From NCBI RefSeq assembly GCF_947623445.1, contig NC_135246.1, positions 19,836,288 through 19,900,287 of the forward strand: a stretch of 64,000 bases of DNA. The letters run 5' to 3'. The stretch is from Clavelina lepadiformis (taxonomy: Eukaryota; Chordata; Ascidiacea; Aplousobranchia; Clavelinidae). This document shows positions 12,101-27,100 of this stretch, in pieces (within the stretch, counting starts at the first letter, position 1; each line of letters begins with the position of its first letter). Under the pieces are notes generated by a model. That model worked only from the letters and a program-made list of their open reading frames with translations, ran no database searches and had not been told where the DNA came from. A program made the position numbers and the translations under genes.

Positions 12101-15100
12101 GAGTGAATGTGACACATCTCAACCATCGAGAGCCACGGAATCTTGGGCAGGAGGAAGCAGAGGAATTCCATCGGTTTATCTTTTACGACCGGCTCATCAC
12201 AGATCTGGAATAAATTGAAGTTTGAAGCAGATTCCTTTGAAGAGACGACGCACTGCAACTAATAAAGTGGAAATGATGAAGTGGTTGCGCAGCCACTCAG
12301 GGCAGGTCCAAGCAAGCGATGGACTCAATGCAAAACTAGTGCCTGATGACAGAGCTCATATCTTAAATAACTTAATGTAATAATAATAATAAGCAGTGTA
12401 GGGCTCCGGAACGCAATTGCATTGGCCTTTAAGCCTGGTCCTGCAGCCATAAACAACCAAAAAGCAATATTGGCAGCATGAACAGCACCACATAAACCCC
12501 AGAAAAAACAATTATTTTGCGAAACCTGTAACATTTGATTCAAAGAACCGAGATCGGGCATGAAATGTTTCCATGGCAACTGATCCATAGTTGAGTGGTA
12601 AGCGTCGTAGATGTAGGATGGAACCTTGTTGATTCCGTGAAGAATCGCTTTTGAGTATTGGTTCCAAATATAAGGAAGGTACGATGCTGTGGCTGCCTTG
12701 TCGCTGTGAATATTTTATTAATGGCTCATAGGGTTGGTTTCTACAAGCGTCTGCTTAAGCTAAGATGCCTTCTTAGAAACACAATCATTTCAGTAAAACT
12801 GCAGCCGGCAAAGCATTTGAATTTAATCAATGGACACGATGTCCCATGTTGTTCCATGGATGTCTACATGGACTCACCTTTGGCAAAATGCCTTCAATAC
12901 ATTGGTGAAGGAATCGGTCATGAACTTGGTCGTGTCACCATCACGTTCCCGCCACGGCCAACATAAAGTTCTAAACATGAACCACAAGATGTCACTTTCA
13001 CCATAACGTAACCCTACAGACTCAATGGAAAGATTGTTAGCGAAGAGACCACCTTGTGTCCGCATTGTACGTTGGTTGCATCCAAGCCGCGTACATACTG
13101 TACACTGGTTCAAGCGCTGACCACTTGGGGTCAGAAGTGAGCTTTGTCTCAGTGTAGAGCAACGGAAGTTGATTTCGACGAATGAAGACGAGCAGAGTGT
13201 GCGAGAGACAAAAGAAGAGACGGGATAGAGCAGGAATGTATGGGGTCCAGGTCATAAATAATCCGTGGCTCCTGCACAAGCCAAACAACTTTGCAATATA
13301 TTTGTGGTGTTTGAACAAATAAAAGAAAGTAAGATCAATCAACAACTTGTACGAATGACCACAATAGTACGCAATAATATACATTGACATCAGAAAAATC
13401 TGAAAGTGAAATATGGACCTGGTGTCACCATCGGTGCTCCTGAAGTTGCTGAAATAATCAGTGAGGAGTTCAATTGATTTTATCAGAGTGTTCCAGTCAA
13501 TTGAGGAGGAGAATTGAACAGGAAGATCACTCCCACCATCTTCGGATGTCAACTTCATCGTGTCCGTGAAGGAGGATTTAATGATCATCTCCCAGGTCGA
13601 GCTCTTAACCTCCTGTGTCCTTGAAGCTAACGTCATAAATAAAAATCCAGCAATAAAACTGCAGATGCGAGAAACATCTCGGTACGTAATTAAGTCAATT
13701 TATCAACATCAACAACCACTGCTTTGGACAAGAGAATAAAACTGTTAGAATGTGAAAGCACGATACCTTCCAACATGTAATGCAAAACTTCAACGAACAA
13801 ATCAGGAAAACGATATGTTAAGATTGCCCTCAAGTGGTTGACATAAACCTCATGGACGGCTGAGTGGGACGGTTTGTGAGTGATGGCGTTGGTCAAAATT
13901 CCCGGGTTTCTCCTGAAAACAATTTGGGAGCAAGATATCCTACAGAGCCCTTCAATGAATGTGTCAATCAACAAACTCTTACTTGTCACTTTCTGTTAAA
14001 TTGTTGCTCTTTATCTCGTGGCTGTGTGACTTGACCATGCATCCGACCAAACCAACAAAGACAAACTGGATCAGCTGCAACCGGTCACTTAAATCAGGCT
14101 GAAGGTCGTCCAGCCATGACGTCATGTCGAACTGTGACCAAAATTCACGAATAAACAAGATAATAGATCGATAGAAAGAAGCAGAAGACAAACAAGGAGT
14201 TCACTTACCTTTGTGAGGAGGACAAACAGAACATCCGGGTCATCTTTGCTCGTCGTGGAAACAACCCGCATCACCTTTTGATACATTGTTACGTACTCCT
14301 TGATGGAGGAGTCATGCGAGAGTCCGAATGCTTTTCCTGGAGCAAAGTGGGGGGAGAGGAGAGCAGCTGATGTTGGGTTTCGGAGAACCTGGTCGAGGAT
14401 GTGGCTCGCTTGGTCGTGAGATCGAGAGATGAAAGTCTGCAGAGAACATCCGATAAAAACTGCAAGTTAGTGGCATCTGGTAAATGAATATGTGTTGGAT
14501 ATGTGGATGGTTGGATTTCTAATCATCAATATCAATGCCAGTTTATTCATTAAAAGTTAAAAAGAGACAAATTACATTTCAAAACATCATAACTCATATC
14601 ACGATTATCGAAGAACTTACATGACCGAGCAGTTCTACTGCCGCTGATATCATTTGCTTGGTTGGTAGACAACTGACCCGATCTCCGTGGTATAAATCGG
14701 TGAGAAGATAAAAGAAGCGGATTGCTGCCTCATTCACAGCTCTATACACAAATACAGATTTAAGAGGTAAATATGATATAAAAAGACAGTGAAGAGCTGC
14801 CGACAAGAAACAATGCAAAAGCAACAAGGGCATTAAGATGAGTTCCGTTCACAGAATGACAAATAATTTGAAGAATTTCCTGCAATTTCCAGCCAGCGCA
14901 CACAAATTGTTTGACAAAGTGTTAGACACCAAGACCCTGCCTCTTTATATCGTTGCCATGTGTTGGTTTCTTTGCACTGAGCTCCAGCGCCATGATCACA
15001 CTTTCCACGTGCAGTGATGCGTAACATAAATCTTCCGTTAAGTTTTCCTTCATGAATTCATCCATCACAGTCTTGTACGTTTTCCTGAACAGAAAATTTG

Positions 15101-18100
15101 ATCAATTGAAGTTGTTGGATTTGAAGCTTTTAGTCTGCGGTTGGTTGCACAGAAATGTAAAATAAATTTTATCAATCTCTTACCTGTTTGCATCCAGTTT
15201 TTCTTTCACCAATTCGTTTGTCGTCTTCTCTTTGAAGTGCAGATCAATGTGAGCGGCTCCAGCACATTTGTGAGTCGGTGAAAACGCAGACTGACACTCG
15301 ATGTCCATGCTAAGTTCCGTCTCCTGGTTTTGGGAGGGAAAGATTTTATGCGATTGATAAGAAAACAACTGTCACTACAGTAAAATTGTTGTTAATTTGT
15401 GTCCATAGTTGCGAGCATTTTCACAAACGATGCACAAAATACTCAGCACAAGTACGACGTGGGCAAGATTTCAGATTATTGCTGAAGCTCTTAGACTTAT
15501 TGAGATGCAACAAACATGTCAGAAAACTTTTTTAAACATCGTTGAGCATTTAATAACAGAAGCCCGTATCTATCAGTTCTGAGATGATGATGCTACCTTC
15601 ATGAAGTAGAGATGAGGAAGAATCTTGAGATGATCTCGGTTTATCTGATGATGCTTGGCCTGCATCTCGTTGAAGCGATGAGCAAACTCCATCAGCAAGT
15701 TGATATCCTGGAAATAAAATTATCTCAAAGTGGATACACCAGATCGCATCGGATGTTGCACAGTATGCTCACTTGCTCCGTTTCCCGCATCACGGCGTTG
15801 TAATCATGGAGTGAAGAGTGATCCCTTGCATCAGCAGGAGGATCCCATGTCCCGTATAAAATTTGTGGAGGAATAGGAAGTGGAGGCTCAAATTGATGAA
15901 GAAGTTGAGAGATTCGTTCTTCAGAATTATCAGTTCCCTGGAAGAATGCAGGAAATATTTCCAATAATTTAACGTGGAACTTGGCAGTTTCTGCCGAAAA
16001 CATAACGCAAATTTGCTACTGGAACTAATTATAATGGAGGCAGGGTGATTGTGACATCATAAAGTTTTAGCTTGCTCGTGCTTTTCAGCTAAGGTGGAAA
16101 AGAAAGATTCCATAGAAATAATAATAGCTTCTCACCTCACATTGATGGTAACTGTGTCTTTTATATTTGCGATGGTCCATCGAGTGCAACTTCTGTAAAT
16201 TTGCCCATTTCTCGTGAAGTTTCAGAAGTTCCTTCTTAACGCTGCAAATATCAAAACAAACGCCCTGACATCTGCCTTGAGGACAACATCCATACATGTC
16301 AGAAAATATCAAGATGGATCAATGAAGATATTTGTAAGTCACAAGCCCACCTTGCCCTGTCAATGGCACCGTTGCATGCATTGGGGTTGTGAGTCCTAGC
16401 GCACCCCAACAGCCCGGGATTGTACTGGGATGGGAGAGACGGGAGGTAGAGTCCGCTCTCGTGCATCTTTGGCTCCTCCAGCCACAGCTTGTAAGATTGA
16501 TATAACCGCACTAGACTGAAAATGGTGATTTTGACACGTTAACCACAGCAAGAAAGCAGCAAGGCGTGATAACTAAATTGAGGCGATAATAAACGTGATG
16601 AATTCCTACGTCGGTCTTTAAAAAACCTGGTTACCCCAATCAGAGCGCGGTATTGTTGGAATTGTTTTTTGAACTTGAAACTAGCGCAGTAGATGACGTG
16701 TTTAAAGGAGTTAAGTTGAGTGCAGAAGGCAGCTATGAAGTGAAGCATGAAAATTGGCAAAATGGGTAATTTTTGACTAAAAAATGTTCGCCTTCACTTC
16801 GTGATGCCCAGCACAGGAGTGAGCCCACGAATCCATGTGTCGCAAAATTCAGAGCGCACCATGCGATATTTTTCAAATAATTGCTTCTTAGTGGTTTCAT
16901 CAACAACAAAACAATTACAACTTTTTTACAGTTCGATGACTCCTGCAGCAAAACAAAACAACCAGGTTTCATCCATCACATAAGACTCACATGTCATGCT
17001 TCTGAGGAACCTGCTCATCGGCGGATTTGCTTGAAATAATGCCGTGATGAAATTCCATCGAACTTTGCAATCTTGATCTCAACTTGTTGTACAAGGGCAG
17101 GATGCTGACTGGGTCAAAAAATCTACAAAAATAGAAATCATATACCATCTCTGAGTTAAATCAAAAAACCTTGTTATTTGGTTTGCAGATTATCCGACTA
17201 CGTTGCTGGCAAATGAAACTTTGAATGCAAAAATTTTTTCTTGTTTTGCTTTCGAAACGATTTCATAGACTGGAATGAAATATTTGTGGTGAGTTGTATC
17301 ACTCCGGGAGGAAGTCTCACCGGGATCCGAAGCTGTTTCCTCCCTGATGTGGGAGATAGATGAATCGGAGGAAGAAGTTGTACCAGATCACGGGAAGGAG
17401 AGGATGATCATGAGGAGTGTGGAGAGCGAGTTCCGCCCACCTTGGAAGAGATGATAAAAAAGTGACTACAAAGAGATTCTTCGAATCAAAATAGTCATAG
17501 ATGAGCTCACCTGTACACAGTGAGGTGCAGGTGGAACGGGGTGTGGGCAAGTTTTAGTTTGTTGCCGCACTTCTTGACCGCAGACTCGATCGAAATCTTT
17601 GAGTCTGAGCGCAAAGTTGCCAGAAGAGTCTCCCATAATTTACAGTCATCCTCATACCTGTGTAGAGAAATGGACGCACAAATTAGAAATGTTGTCTGGA
17701 TCTCTGCACAGAACTAAGCACCAACATGCCGATACTCAAACATAAGCTTTCAAAAACAGAAATATGAAGTTAGGCCCATTTTGCACCCATAATTGTCGTC
17801 ATATCAACCGAAACAACAACGCGCTAAATACATCTAGTCAGTCACCATGACCAGGATCAACTACAAAATTCTGTATTAAAAAACTTTAACTTTAAATAAC
17901 TCCTCGTTAATCTAAAATTCCTGCATCCACCTAGTTTCTGCAATGAGAGCGGCGTATTTGAAATAAACGCACTCGCTCGATGCAATGACGGGGATAAAGG
18001 TGGGGGCGCCTTGATGATGACCCCCGGTGACCAGGTGGAAAAACGACGAAACAACATTCCGAGGTGGCTGGGTCTGGTTGCTATGGTTACCATGAAGCAT

Positions 18101-21100
18101 CAATTCAACATAATTGTCATAGAAGAATGTGCTGGAAAAATACCATCGTTATAAACTATAGTAGATAAAGCTATAATTGTATTTACCTGAGAAATATCAA
18201 CACGATTAGCAGGATATAGCACCAACTTTAAGGCTGACGTTTAACTGATGTAAAAGAAAAACCACTTCTTTGAAATTACTTAGATGAAAGTCTTTGTGAT
18301 ATTTTAATGACAACATGCGAAAAAAGTGTCAAAGTGCTTGAGTTTTCAGTTTTTAAAAATAAAACTCGGTTTAGTTCGCTCACCTGCACTCCAAAGCACA
18401 TTTATCACCAATAACAAACGACGATTTGAAAATAAAATCAACCAGAGTTCGCAAGTGGTTATCCTTGAACCATCCTGGAATGGTTAAAACAACCTGCAAC
18501 CAGTAGGACAATATGCTGGTGGCTTGGTCTTCTTCTTTGCCTGGAAAAATGAAGAAGTCACATAACAATGAAATAAGATTTCATTAATTAATTAATAATA
18601 TTAATTAACAATTAATTAGTAATAACTAATTTAACTAAGTATGTTGAGTGATTAAGTGCTATTTAACATAGAGGTAAAAAGCTTGGAATTTTGAGTTTCT
18701 AAAAACATCGTTAAAAATAAGTATAAAGACAACAATTTTATCTCTCGTTAACTTATGCTTATTTAAATGGATCATGCAAACATAGGTTATTACACAGTCA
18801 AGCAGCTGTTAGAGTAAACAAATAGAATGGCGCAAACTACAATACAACCCTTGTTGCACACACATACAAACGTAGCTATTACAACTTAGCTAGTTGGTGA
18901 ATGCAACCAGCAGGTAAGACGAGGGTAAAGGCCACACAAAGAAGCATAACAAAATATTAACACGTACGATTTCTTTCAAGTATTTCCTCAAATATCAGAC
19001 ACGGACCTGCGATATGCTGATTGATGACAGAGGTTAACAACGTCACGGCATCATTATCCTGCTTTGTGTTGTCCATGAGAAGGTTTCGTGCAAAAGACCC
19101 CATCAATCCTTCATCTGTTGCATGGAGCAGTCCATGTAAAGCATCGGTGAATCTGCAAGCATGGTTGCCTTGGTGATACAAGCATACTCTGGTTGGTAAT
19201 GTTGAAGAAGTCACCGTGGCCAAAGATATAATGACACTATTGCTATAAATCTCATTCATAATCTCTAATTTTGTACGATTCTCGAGCATTCACATAAAAC
19301 ATCACCACAAGAAAGCAAGTATAGGATGACCCGTTGTAACGTCAAAGCAACTGCACCTGTGATTCTGGCCCAAGTTGATATTACTCTCGTAGAACAGTGG
19401 CATGATACAGCTGAGACAGCTCAAGGCTGCCCGCACGTGGCCATCTGCAGCAAGGACGTGAAGATATTCTAAACCATCGTGAAGAAATAATTCTTTCCTT
19501 GAAACAAGTGACAGGATAAAAGATTAAATATATCAAATACGCAAATCACTTCAACTATAAGTTTGTTGCTGATTGAAACTACAGTAGATGTAGGTTAATA
19601 GACCGAGTTTAGAAATACTGAGGTGGCCAAGTGCCGAGTCACAAACCTGTGCCCTACAGAGGTCATGAGAAGAGCAACATGGCAAGCCATGGCTTGTTTA
19701 TCCTGGCACGACTGCAGGATGGGGAGGAGGGTCATGGAAGTTTTAAGATCCGGAACATCTGAGGACTTGTCTGATGTCGACACTGTTGCATCATTAGAAG
19801 GACTGTCTTCTGCGTAATGTACATTGTGATGTAACAATTAATTTTTTGCAGTGAGATCAAACACAAGTTTCAAAGCATGTTACGTCATTGATAAACACTC
19901 TGAGTAAAAAAATCCTTTACTGGTTTTATTTTTGGTTGAAGGATTCTGCTGACTCTGATGTAGTTTCAATTTCAGTAAAATCTTCCAACTCCAGGAGAGA
20001 AATTGTTGCTCGTATGAATTCCCGGTCAAACGCACGACTGACGCAACTCTTGAAACCTACAAATATTTCCAGGGTTTGTCACAAACTTGTCATTTTCATT
20101 TTTATCAACTCACAAATAAAATGATGATCGAAGCGGACACACGAATGAAATTTAGAAGCCGAGCTCACCTGGTCGATGCTTTTCAGCATAATCCCGGCTC
20201 GTTCCTGCTCCACCTGCACACACGCTTCAACGAGTAGGACCGCAATTTGCTGAAGCGTTGATGGAGGAAGAAACAACTTTCCACTGACCATGTCGTAATT
20301 TAAGTTCTGTGCAAGGAAGAATAATTGAAAACACTGTGGAAATAATAAACGTCAAAAACAAGTTGATATGATGAGCGCATTCACACACATAAGATCAACT
20401 CACTCAAAACTGCACAAACTTGCATGAGTTTAATTAATTCGTATCATTTATCATTACCTTTACTTTAATATTTGAGAAAAATGTTAATTTTCACAAAACA
20501 CTTGTAACCACTGACTTATCGTCACCTGTATCACAATCTGTGCCAACTTGAACTCCGTCGAACCCACAGGATTAGTAAGAAGCCAGTTACGAAGTGTTGT
20601 GATGTCATTATCGACAGGTTGCCAGGTGAAATAGGGCAAGTCGCTAACGGCATATATTGCCACTGATGCAACTGAACCTACAGAATGTCTATGTTTTTGG
20701 GAATGATCATCAATACTAGGCAGTCAATTGCATTTGGTTTAAAAGATCAGTGATGCCTTTGATTGAGATCTACCTAATCTTAGGGGTATGTCAGCTCAAA
20801 TTAGTAGTTAATTGGCAGAGAGCTCACAAAATTATTTATGAAGGTTAACCAGGATCAAACATGAGAGCATCTACGATTAAATGAAGTATCAAAATAATCA
20901 ATGGCTTAAGCACATACTCATATCATCGGAGACGAACTGAAGAAGTGTGGAGATCACGTACGGATGGTAGCAGGCAACTGAGCATAACAATTCACGGCCC
21001 ATTTTACTGCAAATATCTCGCGTTGATTTGTAAACAAATGACACCTGAAGAAGAAATGACAAAATAAAAGTGGACTTGCCATTATACATGTAGATGACGG

Positions 21101-24100
21101 TGATGCAGAGGCAGTACAACGCTGGTTTATAAATATCCAATTACTTTAAAGATATCAACAACAATGGTGTTGATTAAGTGGCGTTCTGTGCAAGGTCTGG
21201 CCTGGGCAAGATTGGCGAAGGTTGTAAGTAAGTAAACAACCTCATTGGCTGGCATCGTTGACAACTGCTCCTCAAACGCAAGTTTTGTGTCTGGATCTAT
21301 GGAAATATGACAAAATAATTTAAAAAGAAAAAATTTCAAAAAAACAAGTGGTGGTAATATGAACAATACCATGTGTGAAATATTATGACTCGGCCAAAAG
21401 TTGTGCAGATGCAGCCACTAATTAATATAAACTGTTCAAGCTTTATTCAACGACATAACAATTGAACAAAATTCCGCTCACCCTGTATGAAGTCCAACCA
21501 ATCCTGTCTCGAGTATCCAGAGCTAACCAGGGTGTCGACCTCAGATCGAACTCCGGCTGGCACATTCATTAACAGATAGAGGGTTTCTGCAGCTCGTGGC
21601 GACACCGTGTGGTAGGAAAGGTCGGCAATAAACTGATAAATGCCGAATCGTGCGACAGAGAGGAGACGAGCGACACAGCGTTTGCAGAATTCGTCAAATT
21701 CAAGTTGAAGTCTTGCCGCACTATACCTAGGGTTGAGTTAAACAAATTTTTTATTTTACTTCTGAGCAGTTTCGAAATGTAGCAAGATGCTTAAAAACAA
21801 ATTTTAAATCCAAGTGATAAGCAAAGCGAGATCACAATCAATATTCCTGCAAGATGCCAATCTACATGTCTTTGTTTCCTTAAAGAAGAAGAGAACAAAC
21901 GATAGTTTGGGATTTAGTACAGGTTGTTGTAGCTGCAATCAGTGCAGGAAGCTTTATTAATATTGCATTGAAATTATTATTTTAAATCTTGGAACAAGCC
22001 TTGTTGTAGTTTGAGCGAGATGGTTTGTTGGCCATCCGAATAAGGTGTCGAGGTAAGAAACAAACAAGCACTGGGTCATGTTATCTTGTGCAGACTGAGT
22101 GCTCCGCAAGGAACACAGCGTGGGGAACAGCCAGGTGTGGCAAGGTCTGCATTTGCATCTGTGCCACACTCAAAAATTGCAAAGTGTGCAACTCCTATTT
22201 GTAAAAAATTGGGCAGAATCTGCTCACACCACCAACACACCACTCCATATTCCATTGAGTTTCCACTCTGCTTGCGAACAAGCTCCATCATCGTATGGAC
22301 CACGCGCTTGTCTGAGAACAGCTGAGAATCTGAGAACCTTGCATGTAAGGCAGCGGCGCCATGTTGAATCATGGGCAGCAGAAAAGTGTAGAAATACAGC
22401 ACCAGCCTTCACCGTTATGCTGAAGTTATCGGGAATATGTCATAAGAGTGACTTGGTTTATGATTCACTTCACATGTTGATACCCAGCATGCTCACCATG
22501 AAGAAGTAAGTCGATGATAGGTTTAATGCCGGTGCTATCAAGCGCCAAGGAAATGAAGAAATGAAACTGGGCAACATCTCTTTCAAAACTCTGATGGCTT
22601 CTCATGACCACACGCGCTTTCAATGAACTTTAGGAATTTCAAGGCGTTGCGGGAAACGACACAAGCAAGACTTCATGGCAGGTCCAGCAACGGAGTAAAG
22701 TCCAGGCCAATGTTGTCAGGCTCCAGACTCTTGCCTGGTTTTGTTCGCCGTCAGGAGTTTCTGTCCCTCCTCGGTCGTATAATTTCTTTACCACAACACC
22801 AGATTTATTCTTGTAGCCAACAGAAGAAAAAAAAGGAAACAGCAGGAGAACTTGATCGAGTTGTCGTTAGAAGGAACATGCTTTTTATATGTAAAGTTTT
22901 CCAACACTTAAAAAATGGAAACAAACACAATCTTTCAAAGAGTGATAAATAAGAGAGCAAATACACCATATATTTTAGCATACATTGATTGCTTCAGACC
23001 AAGCAAGATATCCTTCACACATCTGTTATTTGTGAACAACGAACGCTCAGAGGAACTTACGTTTGTTTTGTTGTGGTTGGTTGAACAGATAGCTTGTAAT
23101 GAACCCAATGATAAGAAACCACCAGAACTGTATTACGAAGTGATTGCGCGATTCGACGTACCAACTGCTTGTACCTGGGTTGCACGTTTCGACTTAAAAT
23201 CTAATCTTTAGATTTAATATTATAATTCAGATCATAAACTGATTACTGATTAAAAGCAGAGTTTTTCAAATTCATTTTTTGTAAAGATTGTACGTGAAAC
23301 AGATTACGTTTTTAAACAACTGTGCTGCTTAAAAGCTAAACATGCTCATAACTACGACCGATTGTTTGAAAAATCTCTGCTTTAGTGAAACCAAATTTAT
23401 GTTTGATCAAGTTTGTTTTTCTCAGATATAAATGCGAGAACAATCCAGAAAATGATATCTATGTGGCTCTTACTCAGGTCTGCCAAGTGTGGCCAACCCT
23501 TCACCCAGGATGTCACAGATCAAATCACAAACTGCAAAGGTCGCCATCATGTCCTCACTCGAGATATCACGACTCATATAATGATATGAACCACCTGTGA
23601 TGTAATAGAGGAATGCTTTGTATGAATTATGCAGAAAAATCGAACCATCAAGCTTTGATTTACCAGAAGAGTTGTCAAGGCCCAGGGTATGGGCAAGGAT
23701 TGATTCCAATGGAATTTGTCGAAATATGACGATGAGATCATTCTCAAGTGGAAGTGCTCCTGACTCTGACAATGAACTTGGATCCATTTCATCGCCTTCA
23801 TCATCAATCTATAGCGATTATTTGGCCACGTTAGTTTAGATGCCAGGTCATAATTCAAGCAGTTGCAAGTAATATCAATGCATCAAAATCTTCCGCCAAT
23901 GCAAAAACCAAAGTGTGTTCTAATTATATCATTATGCGTAGTTACTTATAATTAACATGAAAATGACCAGAAACTGACCATGGTCCAGCCCATGCTTGGT
24001 TTGTCGTCAGAAATTTCACTCGACTCAGCGATGTGATACTCCAAGAGGAGCTCAATTCTGCCCTTTGGTGGACGGAGTGAGAGGTATAGTAAGTAAATCG

Positions 24101-27100
24101 AATGGTCTAGGGATGTTTTGTCTTTACTGCCCTCAGCTGAGTTACTCGGCCCAGAAACCTACAATGATGGAAATGTGATGGTAAACGATCAATCTTTCTA
24201 GATGAATCATAACTTCTAATATAAGTCACTTATAAAAGCAAAATGTCGCATGGCAACCCAGGGGTTTGTGAACGTTAGCACTCTGAGAAAGGAATTGCTT
24301 TTCAATACAACATCGATCCATCCATCCTTGCTGTCAAAGCTGGACCACTTTGTATACCACACAATCAAGAGCAGAGTAAAACAGAAAAACATTGATTAAT
24401 TAATTATTTCTATTTTTTGTTGAACAAGGCTGGAGCATCGAAACTGGTGAAACCTTTTCTTTTACGTACTCTCTCTCTCGTAATGAAAATATCTCTCATT
24501 TCATCTTTAATCATTGCTACGTTTTTAATAGTAATTGCTTATCAGAGCAGGTTTTGCAATTCCTGAGAATGCTCCATCAAATAGGTAACATTCAGACCGG
24601 GTTGAAAACATGTGAATTATCTGATGCGACTACAAGTAAAAAGTTACATAATTCAAAATATATACACAAGTCACTAGAAGTAGATTATAAAGTTTGATAA
24701 AAACCTACTTTTGTACTTTTATAAATTCACCAATGGTAAATATGCATACATGATCTTACCACCTATGCACAGAAAAAAGGCCAATAATAAAAGTTATTCA
24801 TAAATAGAAGAATATCTGTGAGCACCTGCACAAGACCATCAGCCCACAGGTGGACACCTGGTGGACATCGCAAGATCTGGTTTATGACAAACATCTCTTC
24901 AGCGAAGTGTCGAGATGTGCTCGTACTATCCGAGGATTGAAGAAGATGAACAATTATCTGCATGAAACATCAATTACATTGAGCATTGTCCAAGTATTTT
25001 GTTCTTTACTGGAAGCCACAATGCTTGAAAACCACGAGTTGTTGATGTTTTTCATACCAGTGATATCCACTTCTCTACGTCACTCCAGAATCGATCTTTT
25101 ATCTCGTCACGACTTCGCTTCCGGCGAACAAAGGAAAACAAAACATTGGCGACACATTTCAACTCGAGAACAGATTCATCAACAAGTTGCAGTAAAATGG
25201 ATGAGGGTACACTTTTGGATGAGCCTTCGCAAATATTTCGTATTAAAATAACAATGTGGACAAATGTGTTAAAACTTAGGTAATTTATGTTCAACAACAA
25301 ACGTTACAATGCCATCGTACTTTCTCTCAACTTGTTCCTGTGATGCTTGTATCTCTCTGTGACATCATAGAGGAATTGCTCACAATGGAGTCTCGCCACC
25401 GTGGAGAGGTAGCAAGCAAGGGTGACATCTTCGCTCACGATTCGCCGATCTTCGCGGAAGATGGAACTCAAGCGAGCCGCGGCTTCGGCATCGTACTTGA
25501 CAACCTCGTACCGATGGAGATGATTCACCTTACGCTGATCCTGACAATAAGCCTGGGACAGACACAAATATCTCCGTGAGTGTTTGCTTGCTACAACTTG
25601 TGTTTATGACCACACAAGCTTGATCGACTAAAAAGAAAGCCAGACGTGATAAAAAAAGAAACACTATCGTTTAGTTTTGAGCCATAGAAGACCAACCTCC
25701 GCAAAAACTTCCCCCTCACCAACCACAAAAGCACTTTCAATTGATTTCTTAACAACGCTTCCATGTTCGTTGTACGACTGACGAGCTTGCAATAATTTAA
25801 CACGAGCCTAAAATAATAACAATCAACAAAACAAATCCACCATACCAAGCTAGTGACAATAATCAATGATAAGATTTCCAACCACAAACCAGGAAGGCAA
25901 AGTGAACCCATTTGACCTGGTAATAATTGAGCAAGAGAGTTTTGAACCGGTCGTTGTGTTGCTTCACCTCTTCAAGGAACTGGTCAGTGTAGGAATCAGT
26001 GTGATCAAGCAGCAGGTTGTGGTAGAACACACTCAGCTGGTCTTGAGTGAATGGTTTCTGAGACAATAATAGGGGATATGATGCAATAATATATTCTGCA
26101 CATAAACAATTATGTAAATAAAATATACAGCAGTGATACTGCAATGATGTGTTGGCAAAACAGCAACAAAAGACAACTTAAACTATTTCATTTAAATAAG
26201 TGGAGTAAATGGTCCCGCAACTCCAATGACAACAAACAGTAGAATTTAAGAAAACAATAATAACTATGGTATATAGCCTACAGGACTCTATGACAATGAC
26301 TTATATGAAACAATGCCTGCTTGGTACGGATCAACAGAAAAAAAATGATTTATGGACTTGGTTATAAATTTTCTTGCAGGTAATCAGCTGAAAGCTTGAC
26401 CAGAACAAACCACAGAAAAAATGATGAGTTGGAGCCAAACCGCTGAGTAAATTTGCTAAGTCACCACCACAGCCAATTTTTTCTTTGACACAATCTCCCT
26501 TAAAGCTATCACTTAATTCCCAACAATCTATTAAAGAATTTTGAAATATTTTGAATAGGAATAAAATAATTCACAGTACAAGTATCAAATTAACCTTTGA
26601 AAGAAATTCTAAAGAAGCCGGAATTTCCACATAAATAATTAATGAAACAATGGAGAGGCTTTGAATTATATGAACATAACTAAGCCTACCGCCATTGTCT
26701 GTTTAGATTGTAAGGTAGCCACGAAGTGATAATACCATATCACGAATAAAAGTTATTACACCACAACACGAAGAGTGGGACAAACCATGGCAGATGGGTC
26801 CACATCATCGGTGCTTGTATCAAGTGAGGGATAAATTTTCTCATTGTTCTGCTCCACCAGGTCCCAGTCATCTTCGGCAACCGGAAGCAGGACATCATCA
26901 ACCTGGGACATAGATGAGTAACTTTAAACCTTGGAACTGGCAACATGAGGGGCTCTAAATACCCCGTACTTTAAACATTAACCACATCCAATGTATTTCA
27001 GACTCTTCCCTGTAACGCCTGAGCAGAATGTCAATCACATTGCACATGCGCAGTGAAGCATGCTGTGGCTTGTATAATACTGTGCCGTGGTACACTCTGC

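Noticed and set aside
9507-12258. Plus-strand frames over the EPG5 3' exons
   Set aside because: They are antisense shadows; the minus strand gives phase-compatible exons with consensus splice sites.
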